From NCBI RefSeq assembly GCF_008705135.1, contig NZ_CP023694.1, forward strand, positions 5,065,001 to 5,129,000: a stretch of 64,000 bases of DNA, written 5' to 3'. This stretch comes from Streptomyces coeruleorubidus. Its GTDB lineage: Bacteria; Actinomycetota; Actinomycetes; Streptomycetales; Streptomycetaceae. Shown here piece by piece: positions 17,857-26,768 of this stretch. The notes beneath the pieces were generated by a model that was not told the DNA's origin, did no database searches, and saw only the letters and a program-made list of their open reading frames with translations. Each line of letters begins with the position of its first letter. The stretch's first letter is position 1. The position numbers were made by a program, and so were the translations under genes.

Positions 17857-18687
17857 ATGTCCCACGAGGCCCACGAGCCCGAGACCCCGCATCTCGATTT
17901 CCACGGCACGACGCCGTACGAGGACTACGTCAAGGCGGACGTCCTCACCCACCTCCAGCACACCCTCTCCGACGACCCCGGAGAGATGGTCTTCCTGGTC
18001 ACGACCCAGGTGATGGAGCTGTGGTTCACCGTCATCGTCCACGAGTGGGAGACGGCGGCACACGCGCTGCGCGGCGACGACGTACCCACCGCGACCGCCG
18101 CGCTGAAGAGGTCCGTACGCGAGCTGGAGGCGCTCAACGCCTCCTGGAAGCCGCTCGGCCAGCTCACGCCGGCCCAGTTCAACTCGTACCGCAGCGCCCT
18201 CGGCGAGGGCTCCGGCTTCCAGTCGGCGATGTACCGGCGGATGGAGTTCCTGCTCGGCGACAAGTCCGCGTCCATGCTCGTCCCGCACCGGGGCGCGCCG
18301 CGCGTGCACGCCGAGCTGGAGAAGGCGCTGCACGAGCCGAGCCTGTACGACGAGGTGGTGCGGCTGCTCGCGCGGCGCGGGTACGACATCCCGCAGACCG
18401 TGCTGGGGCGTGACGTGTCGCAGCGCTACGAGCCGTCCTCGCAGGTGGAGGCCGCCTGGACGGCCGTCTACTCGGGTGACGAGAGCGACGAACTCGCCCG
18501 GCTCGGCGAGGCGTTGAGCGATGTCGCCGAGCTGGTGTGGCGCTGGCGCAACGACCACCTCGTCGCCACCCGCCGCGCGATGGGCGCCAAGACCGGCACG
18601 GGCGGCTCCGCCGGAGTGGCCTGGCTGGAGAAGCGGGCGCAGAAGCAGGTGTTCCCCGAGCTGTGGACGGCGCGGTCCTATGTCTGA
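17857..18687 (+). CDS. kynA: Tryptophan 2,3-dioxygenase
   Basis: A 276-residue haem protein. LDFHGTTPYEDYVKADVLTHL opens the family domain (about 13-33) with the substrate-binding region TTQVMELWFTVIVHEW (about 50-65). The axial haem histidine is in WRNDHLVATRRAMG (about 230) followed by the flexible GTGGSAGVAWL loop. It opens the indole ring of L-tryptophan to N-formylkynurenine, the first and committed step. AGGAG lies 7 nt before ATG 17857. Its end overlaps kynU by 8 bp, so the two are co-translated. A start further upstream would be out of line with the family. Confidence 0.95.
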   Translation: MSHEAHEPETPHLDFHGTTPYEDYVKADVLTHLQHTLSDDPGEMVFLVTTQVMELWFTVIVHEWETAAHALRGDDVPTATAALKRSVRELEALNASWKPLGQLTPAQFNSYRSALGEGSGFQSAMYRRMEFLLGDKSASMLVPHRGAPRVHAELEKALHEPSLYDEVVRLLARRGYDIPQTVLGRDVSQRYEPSSQVEAAWTAVYSGDESDELARLGEALSDVAELVWRWRNDHLVATRRAMGAKTGTGGSAGVAWLEKRAQKQVFPELWTARSYV

Positions 18688-19864
18688 ACTCGCGATGCGC
18701 GCGGAGAAGCTGGACGCCGCCGACGACCTGCGCGGCAAGCGGGACGCCTTCCTTTTGGACGACGTGGTGTACCTCGACGGCAACTCGCTCGGCGCGCTGC
18801 CGGCCGTCGTCCCCGGGCGGGTCGAGGACGTCGTACGCCGCCAGTGGGGCGAGCTGCGCATCCGGTCCTGGGAGGAGAGCGGCTGGTGGACCGCGCCCGA
18901 GCGGATCGGTGACCGGATCGCCCCGCTGGTCGGGGCGGCGCCCGGGCAGGTCGTGGTGGGCGACTCGACAAGTGTCAACGTGTTCAAGGCACTCGTGGGT
19001 GCGGTGCGGATGGCCGGGGAGGGCCGCGACGAGATCATCGTCGATGCCACGACCTTCCCCACCGACGGCTATATCGCACAGTCCGCCGCCCGGATGACCG
19101 GCTGCACGCTGCGGCCGGTGGCACCGGCACAGGTGCCGGGCGCGCTGGGCGACCGGACCGCCGCCGTCCTCCTCAACCACGTCGACTACCGCACCGGCCG
19201 GCTGCACGACCTGCCGGCGCTGACGGCCGCCGTGCACGGGGCGGGCGCGTACGTCGTCTGGGACCTGTGCCACAGCGCGGGCGCGCTGCCGGTGGGGCTG
19301 GACGAGCACGGCGTGGATCTCGCGGTCGGCTGCACCTACAAGTACCTGAACGGCGGGCCGGGTTCACCGGCGTACCTGTACGTGCGCCGGGAGCTTCAGC
19401 ACCGCTTCGACTCCCCGCTGCCCGGGTGGAACTCCCACGCCGAGCCGTTCGGGATGCGGAGCGGGTACGAGCCGGCACCCGGCGCCCTGCGCGGCCGGGT
19501 CGGCACGCCGGACATCCTCTCCATGCTCGCCCTGGAGGCGGCTCTGGAGGTGTGGGACGGGGTGCCGGTCGAGGCGGTGCGGGCCAAGTCGCTCGCGCTG
19601 ACGGACTTCTTTTTGGAGTGCGTGGCCGCGTATGTGCCCGAGGGCAGGGTCGAGTGCCTGACGCCGGTGCCGCACGCGGAGCGGGGCAGCCAGATCGCCC
19701 TGCGCTGCGACGGGGCCGGTGACGTGATGAAACGGCTCATCGAGCGGGGTGTGGTCGGCGACTTCCGGGCGCCGGACGTGCTGCGCTTCGGCTTCACGCC
19801 GCTGTACGTGGGCTTCGCCGACGTGGAGCGGGCGGCGCGGGTGCTGGCTCAGACGCTGGGGTGA
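18680..19864 (+). CDS. kynU: Kynureninase
   Basis: A 394-residue fold-type I PLP enzyme. It has LDGNSLGALP near 33, the cofactor loop VGDSTSVNVFKAL near 95, DLCHSAGALPV near 195 and the Schiff-base lysine in CTYKYLNGGPGSPAYLYV near 220. It cleaves L-kynurenine to anthranilate and alanine. Translational coupling to kynA (8-bp overlap) fits a two-step unit. No kynurenine 3-monooxygenase gene is nearby, so the product is anthranilate rather than quinolinate. A terminator follows immediately. Confidence 0.95.
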   Translation: MSELAMRAEKLDAADDLRGKRDAFLLDDVVYLDGNSLGALPAVVPGRVEDVVRRQWGELRIRSWEESGWWTAPERIGDRIAPLVGAAPGQVVVGDSTSVNVFKALVGAVRMAGEGRDEIIVDATTFPTDGYIAQSAARMTGCTLRPVAPAQVPGALGDRTAAVLLNHVDYRTGRLHDLPALTAAVHGAGAYVVWDLCHSAGALPVGLDEHGVDLAVGCTYKYLNGGPGSPAYLYVRRELQHRFDSPLPGWNSHAEPFGMRSGYEPAPGALRGRVGTPDILSMLALEAALEVWDGVPVEAVRAKSLALTDFFLECVAAYVPEGRVECLTPVPHAERGSQIALRCDGAGDVMKRLIERGVVGDFRAPDVLRFGFTPLYVGFADVERAARVLAQTLG

Positions 19865-19875
19865 GTTCCCCGGGA

Positions 19876-19907
19876 CGAACGGCCCCTGCCGCCGCGGGGG
19901 CCGTTCG
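19876..19907 (+). terminator. kynAU terminator
   Basis: A perfect 11-bp stem (19876-19886 with 19897-19907) around a 10-nt loop, 11 bp after the kynU stop and followed by GTCTTC. Confidence 0.85.
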
Positions 19908-20026
19908 GTCTTCACCCAGCGTGACATCCACGTGTCCGCCCACGTCACCTGCCTGATACCGTCCCGGCCAACGGCCGGATCCCCGCCTGGTCCGCCATCT
20001 ACGTTTGATCGCTGAGAGGTTGGAGC

Positions 20027-20893
20027 ATGACGGACGACGTCGCAGCAGCACGGGCCGCCGCCGAGGAGAAGTCGGCGTTCTCCCACGCGCCCGTCGCCCC
20101 CGACGCCACCGCCGCCTACGGCGACCACGCCGACCAGGTGATCGACTTCTACGCCCCGCGCCGGCAGGGCGGCCCGGGCGGGCCCGCCCCGGTCGTCCTC
20201 GTGCTGCACGGCGGTGCCTGGCGGGCGCCCTACGACCGCCGTCACATCAGCCCGTTCGCGGACTTCCTCGCCCGCCGCGGGTTCGCCGTGGCCAGTGCCG
20301 AGTACCGGCGCGGTCGTGACGACGACTCCGTCGCGGGCCGCTGGCCCGACACCTTCGACGACGTCGCGGCCGCGCTGGACGCCCTTCCGGCGCTCGTCCG
20401 GGAGCTGCTGCCGCAGGCCGACCCGCGCCGTACGGTCATCACCGGGCACTCGGCGGGCGGGCACCTCGCCCTGTGGGCCGCTGCCCGGCACGTCCTGCCG
20501 GCCGGCTCGCCCTGGCGCGCCGGCAGCCCGGCGGCTCTGCGCGGCGTGGTCGCCCTCGCCCCGATCGCGGACCTCGCGGTCGCCGACAAGCTGGACGTGT
20601 GCGGCGGTGCCGTACGACAACTCCTGGGCGGAGACGAGCACTTCGCCGAGCGGCAGCCGTACGCGGACCCGGCGCTGCTGCTGCCCACCGGCATCGCCAC
20701 CACCCTCGTCCAGGGCCGCACGGATCTCGACGTGCCGCAGGTGGTCGCCGAGTCGTACGCGGACGCGGCGGCGAAGGCCGGGGAGATGGTGGGAGTGACG
20801 CTGCTGGAGGACGTGGGGCACTTCCCGCTCATCGACCCGGCGGCGGACGCGTGTGCCGTGGTGGTGGAGGAGATCGCGCAACTGGCTTGGTGA
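20027..20893 (+). CDS. Alpha/beta hydrolase, probable kynurenine formamidase
   Basis: A 288-residue alpha/beta hydrolase with the oxyanion-hole motif HGGAW near 64 and the nucleophile elbow GHSAGGHLALW near 144-154; the catalytic Asp and His are in TDLDVPQV and EDVGHFPL near the end. The HGGxW type is shared with eukaryotic BNA7/AFMID formamidases. Its place after kynA-kynU makes N-formylkynurenine hydrolysis to kynurenine likely, filling the missing middle step. That role is inferred from context, and a general esterase is the alternative. It has its own promoter region of 120 bp after the kynU terminator. Confidence 0.82.
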   Translation: MTDDVAAARAAAEEKSAFSHAPVAPDATAAYGDHADQVIDFYAPRRQGGPGGPAPVVLVLHGGAWRAPYDRRHISPFADFLARRGFAVASAEYRRGRDDDSVAGRWPDTFDDVAAALDALPALVRELLPQADPRRTVITGHSAGGHLALWAAARHVLPAGSPWRAGSPAALRGVVALAPIADLAVADKLDVCGGAVRQLLGGDEHFAERQPYADPALLLPTGIATTLVQGRTDLDVPQVVAESYADAAAKAGEMVGVTLLEDVGHFPLIDPAADACAVVVEEIAQLAW

Positions 20894-20947
20894 GAGGCCT
20901 TCTCGGGGTGCCTTCTCGGGGTGCTCATAGAGGCGACCCCGGTCATA

Positions 20948-20964
20948 CCCGTAGTACCTGAGAG
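20948..20964. promoter_or_regulatory. 17-bp motif shared by two two-component units, site A
   Basis: CCCGTAGTACCTGAGAG, identical to 25350-25366. It stands about 105 bp before the hydrolase gene that begins the first two-component operon. A 13-bp tandem repeat (20897-20923) precedes it. It is a candidate binding site for the paralogous NarL-type regulators or a promoter shared by them. Confidence 0.55.
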
Positions 20965-21069
20965 CCAGGCCGCAGGTGAGCTCCCCGGTGTGACGCGAAC
21001 GACGAGTCCCGATCCGTAACTTCCCTTCCGTGCGGACCCGATGGCCGGGTGCGCCGGAGGGGGACGACC

Positions 21070-22071
21070 ATGGGGTTCGCAGCGAAGTACCGCCGTGGGG
21101 GCGGCGGTCGGCACCGCGGCGGCCGATGGCGTCGAGCCGCGCTCGCCGGTCTCATCACCGGCGCGGTGGTGTTCCCTCTCTCCGCGTCGGGACGCCCGGA
21201 GATCCCCGCGCCGGCCCCCGCCTCCCTCGCACCCCTCAGCGCGTCGACGCTCGACGAGGCGTACGCGGCCAACCGTGCCAACGCCGCCGAAGCGGCCCGG
21301 ATGGCCGCCGCCCACCAGGACCGGGACCGTGCCGCGACGGACCGCGCGCTGGCCACCCCGGCCCGGCGTCTCCTCGGGTTCGACGGCCGCGGCTCCGGCC
21401 GGGTGACGGAGGTCCTGGGCGACCTCGCCCGCGCCGACCGCATCGCCGTCCTGGTCCCCGGCTCCGACACGAGCCTCGACACCTACGGCCGGTTCCACAC
21501 GGCGGCCGCCGCCCTGTACGGGCAGCTCGCCCGGCAGGCCCCCGCGGGCACGCGCACGGCGGTCGTGGCCTGGCTGGGCTACGAGACGCCGGGCACGGTC
21601 AGCGCGACGGTCACGACGACCGGCAGGGCGGAGCAGGCGGCCCCGCGGCTGCGCGCGCTCGTCACCGACCTGCGTGCCATAGCGGGCGGCGGACCGCGCA
21701 TCTCGCTGCTGTGCCACTCGTACGGCTCGGTCGTCTGCGGCCGTGCCGCCGCCGGGCTCGCCGTCGACGACATCGCGCTGGTCGGCAGTCCCGGCACCGG
21801 CGCGGACTCCGCGGCCGCCCTGCACACCCGCGCCCGCGTCTGGGCGGCCCGCGGCGGCGACGACTGGGTGGAGAACATCCCGCACCTCAGCGCGGACCTG
21901 TTCGGCACCACCGTCGGCTTCGGCACCGACCCCGTCTCCCCGGCCTTCGGCGCCCGGGTCTTCGCGGCCGGCGACGGCGGCCACAGCGACTACTTCAGCC
22001 CCGGCTCGACCTCCCTGACCAACCTGACCCGGATCGTCCTGGGCGAGACCAAGGCGGTGACTCATGACTGA
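21070..22071 (+). CDS. Membrane/secreted alpha/beta hydrolase (DUF1023-like)
   Basis: A 333-residue protein starting at ATG 21070, six nt after GGAGGGGG. An Arg-rich N-terminus and one hydrophobic helix (about 20-38) mark it as membrane-anchored or exported. The C-terminal alpha/beta hydrolase has the nucleophile motif CHSYGS in LLCHSYGSVVCGR (about 214) and DGGHSDYF near the end carrying the catalytic His. This matches the DUF1023 lipase/esterase-like family of streptomycetes. It overlaps the acyltransferase gene by 8 bp and leads the four-gene operon with a sensor kinase, so it may act on envelope lipids or glycans. Confidence 0.82.
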   Translation: MGFAAKYRRGGGGRHRGGRWRRAALAGLITGAVVFPLSASGRPEIPAPAPASLAPLSASTLDEAYAANRANAAEAARMAAAHQDRDRAATDRALATPARRLLGFDGRGSGRVTEVLGDLARADRIAVLVPGSDTSLDTYGRFHTAAAALYGQLARQAPAGTRTAVVAWLGYETPGTVSATVTTTGRAEQAAPRLRALVTDLRAIAGGGPRISLLCHSYGSVVCGRAAAGLAVDDIALVGSPGTGADSAAALHTRARVWAARGGDDWVENIPHLSADLFGTTVGFGTDPVSPAFGARVFAAGDGGHSDYFSPGSTSLTNLTRIVLGETKAVTHD

Positions 22072-23284
22072 CGTCGGAGTACTCGGAGTCCGAGGTGTCC
22101 GGCATGCGGTGCGCCGCGGCGCCGAACGCGTCGGCGCGGCCACCCCGGCCGGCCGCGACCGGGCCGTGGACGCGCTGCGCGCCGCCGCGGTCCTCGGTGT
22201 CGTCCTCGGGCACTGGCTGGTCACGGCCCTGGTCGCCGACAGCGGCACCCTGCGCACGGCGAGCCCCCTCCAGCACATGCCCTGGCTGACGCCCGTCTCC
22301 TGGATGTTCCAGACGCTCGCCGTGTTCTTCCTGGTCGGCGGGCATGTCGCCACACGCAGTCTGGCCTCGGCCCGGGCCCGGGGCATCCCGTACCACCACT
22401 GGCTGACGGCCCGGCTGACCCGGCTGTTCACACCGGTCGCCGCCGTCCTCACCCTGTGGACGATCGCCGCGCTCGCCCTGCTGCTGTCGGGTGCGGAGTT
22501 CGGGACGGTGCGGACGCTGGTGAAGCTGGCCCTGTCCCCGCTGTGGTTCCTCGTGGTGTTCGCGGCCCTGACGGCGGCGACCCCGCTGCTGACCCGGCTG
22601 AACCCGCTCTGGCCGCTGGCCGTCGTACTCCATGTGGACCTGCTGCGCTTCGGCCTCGGCGGCCCCTCCTGGCTGGGCTGGGTGAACGTGGCCGCGGGCT
22701 GGCTGGTGCCCTACACCCTGGGCGCGGCCTGGACCCGGGGCGAGCTGGAGCGCCGCCGCGCGGGCTGGATCCTGCTCGCCGGCGGTGCGGCGGCGACCGC
22801 CGGGCTCGTCGTGTGGGCGGGCTATCCGGCGTCGATGGTCGGCGTCCCGGGGGAGGGCATGTCCAACCTGGACCCGCCGACGCTGGCCGTCGTCACCTTC
22901 GGGCTGGCCCAGTGCGGCCTCGCCCTGCTGCTGCGCGAGCGGCTGCGGCGGGCGATGCGCCGGCCCGTGGCGTGGGCGGCGGTGGCCCTCGTCAACCTCT
23001 CCGCGATGACCGTCTTCCTGTGGCACCAGACGGCCCTGATGGCCACGACGGCCACCGGCCTCCTCGCGGGGCACTTCCCCGGCCTGCACACGGTGCCCGA
23101 CAGCCTCGGCTGGGTCGGGGCCCGGCTGCTCTGGCTGCCCGTGTTCGCCCTGGTCCTCGCGGTCTGCTGGGCCGCCTTCCGGTCCTTCGAGCAGGGCGCG
23201 GGCGGCCGGGGCCGCAGGTCGCGGGTGGTGCGGGAGCACCGTCCGTCCGACCGGGGGACAGCGGTGGAGGCGCGCCATGTCTAG
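22064..23284 (+). CDS. Acyltransferase 3 family membrane protein
   Basis: A 406-residue protein with about ten membrane helices. It opens with RDRAVDALRAAAVLGVVLGHW (about 30-50), the acyltransferase-3 (DUF1624/OafA-like) start with the conserved His, followed by FFLVGGH near 88 and the RLTRLFTPV segment. Members move acyl groups onto surface sugars, peptidoglycan or antibiotics. It overlaps the hydrolase before it and the kinase after it, each by 8 bp, so all three are translated together. An envelope-modifying function reported on by the sensor kinase is plausible. Confidence 0.85.
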   Translation: MTDVGVLGVRGVRHAVRRGAERVGAATPAGRDRAVDALRAAAVLGVVLGHWLVTALVADSGTLRTASPLQHMPWLTPVSWMFQTLAVFFLVGGHVATRSLASARARGIPYHHWLTARLTRLFTPVAAVLTLWTIAALALLLSGAEFGTVRTLVKLALSPLWFLVVFAALTAATPLLTRLNPLWPLAVVLHVDLLRFGLGGPSWLGWVNVAAGWLVPYTLGAAWTRGELERRRAGWILLAGGAAATAGLVVWAGYPASMVGVPGEGMSNLDPPTLAVVTFGLAQCGLALLLRERLRRAMRRPVAWAAVALVNLSAMTVFLWHQTALMATTATGLLAGHFPGLHTVPDSLGWVGARLLWLPVFALVLAVCWAAFRSFEQGAGGRGRRSRVVREHRPSDRGTAVEARHV

Positions 23285-24638
23285 GCTGGGGCGCGTGACG
23301 GACACGGGGGTGGGCCGCGCGCTGCGGGCGCGCGTCAGGGGCTGGCTGCGGGTGCTGCGCGAGGACCTGTGGACTGCCCGGGCGGACCCGCTGCCGCCCT
23401 CCACCTGGCTGCGCTGGCTGCCGCACGGGCTGGTGTGCCTGGTCGCGTTCGGTGTCACCGTCGGCGCGGTGGGGCAGCTCGTCGACAACGGCGGGGTGGG
23501 TACGCAGATCGCCTTCCCACTCGGACTGGCGCAGGGCGGTGCCATGGTGCTCGCGCTGTGGCGGCCCATCCCGGCGTGGTGGCTCTCGACGGCGGCCATG
23601 CTGCTGGGCGCCCTCGAAGTGCGCCGCCAGCTGCTGGCCGGTGGCGCCCCCGACTTCACCTGGCCCTGGACGTCGGCGGGGATCATCGGACACATGGCGG
23701 TGCTGCTGCTGCTCGCCCTGCGGGTGCGCACCCGGGTGTCCGTCGAGGCGCTCGCGCTGACCGCGCTCCTCACCTACGTCGTCCAAGGGCTGCTGGGCGC
23801 GGGCGGCTATTCGTCCACCGGGGTGCTCGCGGTCACCCTGTTCGCCGTCGTCGTGGTCCTCGGCACCGCCCTGCGCGGCCGCCGCGAGGCCCGTGCGCAA
23901 CTCGTCGAGCAGACCACGCTCACCGCCGAGGAGCGCACCCGGCGCACGCTGCTGGAGGAGCGCAGCCGCATAGCGCGGGAGCTGCACGACGTGGTGGCCC
24001 ACCACATGTCGGTCATCTCCATACAGGCGCAGGTCGCCCCGCACCTGGTGGAGAACCCGCCCGACGAGCTCAAGGAGAACCTCGCCGGCATCCGGGAGAA
24101 CGCCCTGGAGGCGCTGACCGAGCTGCGCCGCGTGCTGGGCGTGCTGCGCTCGGAGCACCCCGGGCCGGGGGAGCCCGCCGGCCCGGACGGCGACATCGCC
24201 GGCCATGCCCCGCAGCCCACCCTCGACCGGCTCGACGCGCTGGTGGAGAACACCCGGGCCGCCGGCCGCGAGGTCATCACCGAGATCAACGGCGAGCGGC
24301 GGCCGCTGCCGCCCGGCGTGGAGCTGTCCGCGTACCGGATCGTGCAGGAGGCGCTGAGCAACGTCCTGCGGCACGCGCCCGGCGCGAGCGCCAAGGTCCG
24401 TCTGACGTATCAGCCGGACGGGCTGGAGGTGGAGATAGTCAACTCCAGGCCGACCGGCCCCGCTCCGCCGTCGACGGGAGCGGGACACGGACTGCTCGGC
24501 ATGCGGGAGCGGGTCGCGATGCTCGGCGGCACCATGACGGCGCACCCGTGGCACTGGGACGGCTTCAAGGTCACCGCGTTCCTCCCGGACGTCCCGCCCG
24601 CCGACGCCCCGGGCACCCATCACCCCACGGCCCCTTAG
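23277..24638 (+). CDS. Sensor histidine kinase (NarL/DesK type)
   Basis: A 453-residue kinase. About five to six membrane helices (40-200) are followed by the HisKA_3 dimerisation motif RSRIARELHDVVAHHMSVI with the phosphorylated His near 237. The HATPase domain has the N-box SAYRIVQEALSNVLRHA (about 347) and G-box GAGHGLLGMRERV near the end. There is no extracellular sensor domain, so it likely senses the membrane itself or an accessory protein. It phosphorylates the regulator encoded 10 bp downstream. A paralogous kinase follows at 25431. Confidence 0.93.
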   Translation: MSRLGRVTDTGVGRALRARVRGWLRVLREDLWTARADPLPPSTWLRWLPHGLVCLVAFGVTVGAVGQLVDNGGVGTQIAFPLGLAQGGAMVLALWRPIPAWWLSTAAMLLGALEVRRQLLAGGAPDFTWPWTSAGIIGHMAVLLLLALRVRTRVSVEALALTALLTYVVQGLLGAGGYSSTGVLAVTLFAVVVVLGTALRGRREARAQLVEQTTLTAEERTRRTLLEERSRIARELHDVVAHHMSVISIQAQVAPHLVENPPDELKENLAGIRENALEALTELRRVLGVLRSEHPGPGEPAGPDGDIAGHAPQPTLDRLDALVENTRAAGREVITEINGERRPLPPGVELSAYRIVQEALSNVLRHAPGASAKVRLTYQPDGLEVEIVNSRPTGPAPPSTGAGHGLLGMRERVAMLGGTMTAHPWHWDGFKVTAFLPDVPPADAPGTHHPTAP

Positions 24639-24648
24639 GAGGGACCTC

Positions 24649-25332
24649 ATGACGAGCGGTACCGGCAAACCCATCCGGGTTCTCATCGTCGACGACCAGG
24701 CGATGGTCCGGCAGGGCTTCACCGTGCTGCTCGGCACCCAGCCCGACATAGAGGTCGTCGGCGACGCGAAGGACGGAGAGGGCGGTGTCGCGAAGGCCGC
24801 CGAGACCGCCCCGGACGTCGTCCTCATGGACATCCGCATGCCCGGGATCGGCGGCATCGAGGCCACCGAGCGCATCACGACCGCCCACCCGGACATCAGG
24901 GTGCTGGTGCTCACCACCTTCGACCTCGACGAGTACGTGTACGACGCGCTGCGCGCCGGAGCCTCCGGGTTCCTGCTGAAGGACGCGTCGTCGGAGCAGC
25001 TCGCCGAGGCGGTCCGGGTCATCGCGGCCGGCGACGCGCTGCTCGCCCCGGTCATCACCCGGAAGCTGATCGCCGAGTTCTCCCGGCTGGACGACCGGCC
25101 CCGCGCCCCGCTCAAGGAACGGATCGGTGACCTGACCGAGCGCGAGACGGAGGTGCTCGCCCTGATCGCGCAGGGCCTGTCGAACGCGGAGATCTCCAAG
25201 CACCTGTTCGTCGCCGAGCAGACGGTGAAGACCCACGTGGGCCGGATCCTGGTGAAGCTGGGCCTGAGGGACCGGACGCAGGCGGCGGTGTTCGCGTACG
25301 AGTCGGGGCTGGTCCGTCCGTCGGGGTACTGA
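24649..25332 (+). CDS. NarL/LuxR-type response regulator
   Basis: A 227-residue regulator with a receiver domain (VLIVDDQAMVRQG; phospho-acceptor Asp in VVLMDIRMPG near 61; Lys in FLLKDAS near 111) and a LuxR HTH at about 155-215 (LTERETEVLALIAQGLSNAEI). GGAGGG lies before the ATG. It should control promoters after phosphorylation by the kinase of the same operon, probably including its own unit through the 17-bp motif. It is close in sequence to the second regulator at 26765, with a nearly identical VLVLTTFDLDEYVY segment. Confidence 0.94.
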   Translation: MTSGTGKPIRVLIVDDQAMVRQGFTVLLGTQPDIEVVGDAKDGEGGVAKAAETAPDVVLMDIRMPGIGGIEATERITTAHPDIRVLVLTTFDLDEYVYDALRAGASGFLLKDASSEQLAEAVRVIAAGDALLAPVITRKLIAEFSRLDDRPRAPLKERIGDLTERETEVLALIAQGLSNAEISKHLFVAEQTVKTHVGRILVKLGLRDRTQAAVFAYESGLVRPSGY

Positions 25333-25349
25333 AGCCGGGCCCCGGGGGC

Positions 25350-25388
25350 CCCGTAGTACCTGAGAGGGACGGTGTGGAACCCCTCTCA
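25350..25388. promoter_or_regulatory. Motif site B with flanking inverted repeat
   Basis: Contains the same 17-bp sequence as site A (25350-25366). Here its end is one arm of an inverted repeat, TGAGAGGG at 25361-25368 and CCCTCTCA at 25381-25388, separated by 12 bp. It lies 17 bp after the first regulator gene and 42-81 bp before the second kinase. Confidence 0.55.
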
Positions 25389-25430
25389 CTGGGGACGACC
25401 GCGTCCCGGGGGGCGCATACCGTTCTGTAC

Positions 25431-26768
25431 GTGACCGAGACGACTCACTCGCAGACCACGCCACCGGGGGGCGGGGCCAAGCCACGCAGCCCGGAGTACC
25501 GGCTGGCCGTGGACGCCCTGCGCGGGCTGCGGCAGGACCTCATCCACGACGCGTTCGCCTACCGCCAGCTGCCGCGCATGCGCGTCGACGGCCCCCTGAC
25601 CAGGAGGCTGCCCGGCCGTCTGCGGGAGCTCGCGGCCTGGACGCCGCACGCCGTGATCTGCGCGGCCGCCCTGATCGCCCTGGCCATCGCCACGGTCGAC
25701 CAGGGCATGGCCCTGGTGCTCGGCCTGCTCGCCGCGGTCCCGGTCCTGCTGACCCTGGTCCGCCCGGTCGGCGCGTTCTGGGTGTCCATGGCGGCCACCC
25801 CCCTGGCTCTCCCGTTCGGCGACGACTGGGGCGACTGGCCCTGGCTGCCGGGCAGCTTCGCCTGTCACCTGACGGTGCTGACGATCGTGGCCATACGCAC
25901 CAGGCCGCGCACGGCCGCCTGGATGTGGGCGCTCACCGCGGCCTACGGCGTCCTCGCGGAGACGCTCTTCGGCACGGCGGGCCGCTACAGCACCAATACC
26001 GGCCCCATGCTGGTCGTCTCCGCGTTCGTCCTCCTTGCCGTGACCGTCTGGCACATCCGCCGGCACGCGGAGCAGGAGGTCACCGCCCAGCAGACGGTCA
26101 CCGCGCACGAGCGCTCCCGCCGCACCCTGCTGGAGGAGCGCACGACGATCGCCCGCGAGCTGCACGACGTGGTCGCCCACCACATGTCGGTGGTCGCCAT
26201 CCAGGCGGAGGCCGCGCCCTACCGGGTGGAGAACCCGCCGCCGGAGCTGGAGAAGGCCTTCGCCACGATCCGGGAGAACGCGGTGGCGGCCCTGACCGAG
26301 CTGCGCCGCGTCCTGGGCGTCGTCCGCGCCGAGGACTACGAGGCCCCGGACGCCCCGCAGCCCACGCTCGCCGACCTGGAAGGGCTGCTGGCCAATGTGC
26401 GGGAGGCCGGACTGGGCGTCGAGAAGGTGGTGACCGGCGCGGTCCGCGAGCTGCCGCAGGGCGTGGAGCTGTCGGCGTACCGGATCGTGCAGGAGGCCCT
26501 GAGCAACACCCTGCGGCACGCGCCCGGTGCGAGTGCCCGCGTCGAGATCGGGTACGTTCTCGGCGGCCTGGGCCTGCGCATAGTCAACGGCCCGCCGCCG
26601 AACCCGGGCCTGATCAAGCCCTCGCCGGGCGCCGGGCACGGCATCACGGGCATGCGGGAGCGCGTGACGATGCTGAACGGCGAGATGACGGCGGGCCAGA
26701 CGGACGACGGAGGCTACGAGGTGGCGGTGTTCCTGCCGGTCGCCCTGCCGGACGAGGACGACGCATGA
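25431..26768 (+). CDS. Sensor histidine kinase (NarL/DesK type), paralogue
   Basis: A 445-residue kinase of the same build as the previous one: several membrane helices (about 65-210), HisKA_3 motif TIARELHDVVAHHMSVV with the phosphorylated His near 245, and a HATPase domain (N-box SAYRIVQEALSNTLRHA, G-box GAGHGITGMRERV). I chose GTG 25431, which follows a CATACCG-like box closely enough for a leaderless transcript; GTG 25374 is in frame and would add 19 residues. The gene overlaps the next regulator by 4 bp. Duplication of a whole kinase-regulator pair explains the resemblance to 23277-25332. Confidence 0.92.
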   Translation: MTETTHSQTTPPGGGAKPRSPEYRLAVDALRGLRQDLIHDAFAYRQLPRMRVDGPLTRRLPGRLRELAAWTPHAVICAAALIALAIATVDQGMALVLGLLAAVPVLLTLVRPVGAFWVSMAATPLALPFGDDWGDWPWLPGSFACHLTVLTIVAIRTRPRTAAWMWALTAAYGVLAETLFGTAGRYSTNTGPMLVVSAFVLLAVTVWHIRRHAEQEVTAQQTVTAHERSRRTLLEERTTIARELHDVVAHHMSVVAIQAEAAPYRVENPPPELEKAFATIRENAVAALTELRRVLGVVRAEDYEAPDAPQPTLADLEGLLANVREAGLGVEKVVTGAVRELPQGVELSAYRIVQEALSNTLRHAPGASARVEIGYVLGGLGLRIVNGPPPNPGLIKPSPGAGHGITGMRERVTMLNGEMTAGQTDDGGYEVAVFLPVALPDEDDA

